A stretch of 64,000 nucleotides of DNA from an uncultured Sulfitobacter sp. (GTDB lineage: Bacteria; Pseudomonadota; Alphaproteobacteria; Rhodobacterales; Rhodobacteraceae): contig NZ_CANMFS010000011.1 in NCBI RefSeq assembly GCF_947497275.1, forward strand, positions 1-64,000, in the 5' to 3' direction. The notes beneath the pieces were generated by a model. It saw only the letters and a program-made list of their open reading frames with translations, did not search any database and was not told the origin of the DNA. Made by a program: the position numbers and the translations under genes. This document shows positions 63,222 through 64,000 of this stretch, in pieces; position 1 is the stretch's first letter; every line of letters begins with the position of its first letter.

Positions 63222-64000
63222 TCAACGTGCTGTTCGCCGCCCGTCCCGAACGCTGGACAACCTATGAGGCACCGCTGCGCAGGGCGCTCGCAAACGCCGG
63301 GATAGAGGCCAATCTTGCCACCGATCTGCCTCCGGCGGAGGTGGATTACATCGTCTACGCGCCCAACAGCGATCTGCAGGATTTCACCCCCTACACCCAC
63401 GCCAAGGCGGTGCTCAACCTGTGGGCGGGTGTCGAAAAGATCACCGGCAATGAGACGTTGAAAATTCCGCTGGCGCGGATGGTCGATCCGGGGCTGACGA
63501 CGGGGATGGTCGAATGGGTCACGGGCCATGTGCTGCGCTATCATCTGGGAATGGACGCCCACATCGTGAACCCGGATCACCGTTGGGAGCCGGAAGCACC
63601 GCCGCTTGCCCGCGAACGTGATGTGGTGATCCTTGGCCTCGGCGCACTGGGCACGGCCTGCGCGCAGGCGCTGCTGGGGCTTGGGTTTCGCGTGACCGGA
63701 TGGTCGCGCAGCGCCAAGGATGTGGCGGGCGTGACCTGTCTGCACGGGGATGCGGGACTGTCGAAGGCCTTGTCGCAGGCGCAGATCGCGGTGACGCTGC
63801 TGCCCGATACGCCCGCCACCACGGACCTTTTGAACGCCGACACGCTGGCGCAGATGCCGCGCGGCGCCTACCTTATCAATCCCGGTCGCGGACCGCTGAT
63901 CGACGACGACGCGCTGATCGCGGCGCTGGACGACGGGCAAATCGCCCACGCTACGCTCGATGCTTTCCGCATTGAGCCTTTGCCGCAGGATCATGCCTTC
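63218..64000 (+). CDS. D-2-hydroxyacid dehydrogenase, GhrA-like (partial, runs off window)
   Basis: The first ~261 residues of a D-isomer-specific 2-hydroxyacid dehydrogenase are present. The NAD(P) motif VVILGLGALGTACAQAL is at about residues 138-154 and the catalytic Arg region LLPDTPATTDLLN and NPGRGPLIDD follow. The expected Glu appears in FRIEPLPQDH, while the catalytic His near the end is beyond the window edge. The form resembles glyoxylate/hydroxypyruvate reductase A. It is coupled to the VOC gene by a 4-base overlap. Confidence 0.88.
   Translation, partial: MINVLFAARPERWTTYEAPLRRALANAGIEANLATDLPPAEVDYIVYAPNSDLQDFTPYTHAKAVLNLWAGVEKITGNETLKIPLARMVDPGLTTGMVEWVTGHVLRYHLGMDAHIVNPDHRWEPEAPPLARERDVVILGLGALGTACAQALLGLGFRVTGWSRSAKDVAGVTCLHGDAGLSKALSQAQIAVTLLPDTPATTDLLNADTLAQMPRGAYLINPGRGPLIDDDALIAALDDGQIAHATLDAFRIEPLPQDHAF

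Overview
This window is about 64 kb of a high-GC (roughly 60% or more by eye) alphaproteobacterial chromosome. It most likely comes from the Rhodobacteraceae/Roseobacter group. Support for this is the class I lysyl-tRNA synthetase, the NDUFS4-like complex I subunit, the FeS-type bacterial cryptochrome/photolyase, the preT/preA-hydA pyrimidine catabolism locus with an NMT1-type ABC importer, and the typical short roseobacter gene spacing. I see no rRNA, tRNA, CRISPR array, insertion sequence or prophage core. Most of the window is ordinary housekeeping and catabolic chromosome with a few accessory insertions. One gene runs off the right edge, and the first ~600 bases show no convincing gene.

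Layout. 0.6-5.4 kb (minus): a lipid A phosphoethanolamine transferase, diacylglycerol kinase, CDP-alcohol phosphatidyltransferase, response regulator and histidine kinase in one overlapping operon, with an 11-bp-period direct repeat upstream. 5.6-10.1 kb: MYG1-type nuclease, complex I accessory subunit, uvrB, NYN-type RNase and a small membrane protein. 10.2-13.7 kb: a beta-barrel-like secreted protein, a very large right-handed beta-helix protein and a DUF4864 protein. 13.8-23.3 kb: lysK, TerB-like protein, a PBP4-type carboxypeptidase, an EamA permease, nadD, ettA, an unusual response regulator, a cold-shock gene and an L,D-transpeptidase.

23.3-34.8 kb is a catabolic island for reductive pyrimidine degradation: ABC importer (SBP, two permeases, ATPase), dihydropyrimidinase, N-carbamoyl-beta-alanine amidohydrolase, a RutR-like TetR regulator, and preT-(Fpg/Nei glycosylase)-preA. 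Two RutR-type palindromes stand in front of the two minus-strand transcription units, which ties the locus into one regulon.

34.8-44.4 kb: the tesA/ybbA/ybbP-type trio, an inositol monophosphatase, an orphan GcvH-like protein that lacks the lipoyl lysine, a gamma-glutamylcyclotransferase-like protein, an AT-richer Stf0-type sulfotransferase that looks acquired, gltX and a Tat-exported metallo-beta-lactamase-fold hydrolase. 44.4-56.9 kb: nadE, a 19-unit MORN-repeat periplasmic protein, an FkbM methyltransferase, an ArsR/NIPSNAP/monooxygenase unit, the FeS photolyase with a coupled SDR, leuA behind a leucine-rich leader peptide, a SAM methyltransferase, a porin-like barrel and a VOC protein. 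57.0-62.7 kb (plus): the elongasome cluster mreB-mreC-mreD-mrdA-rodA, followed by a VOC protein and a partial hydroxyacid dehydrogenase.

The most notable items are the lysine-less GcvH paralogue, the DNA glycosylase embedded in the pyrimidine reductase operon with an altered zinc finger, the paired RutR-type operators, the leuA leader peptide with two mutually exclusive hairpins, and the complete EptA-DgkA-PssA-two-component module.
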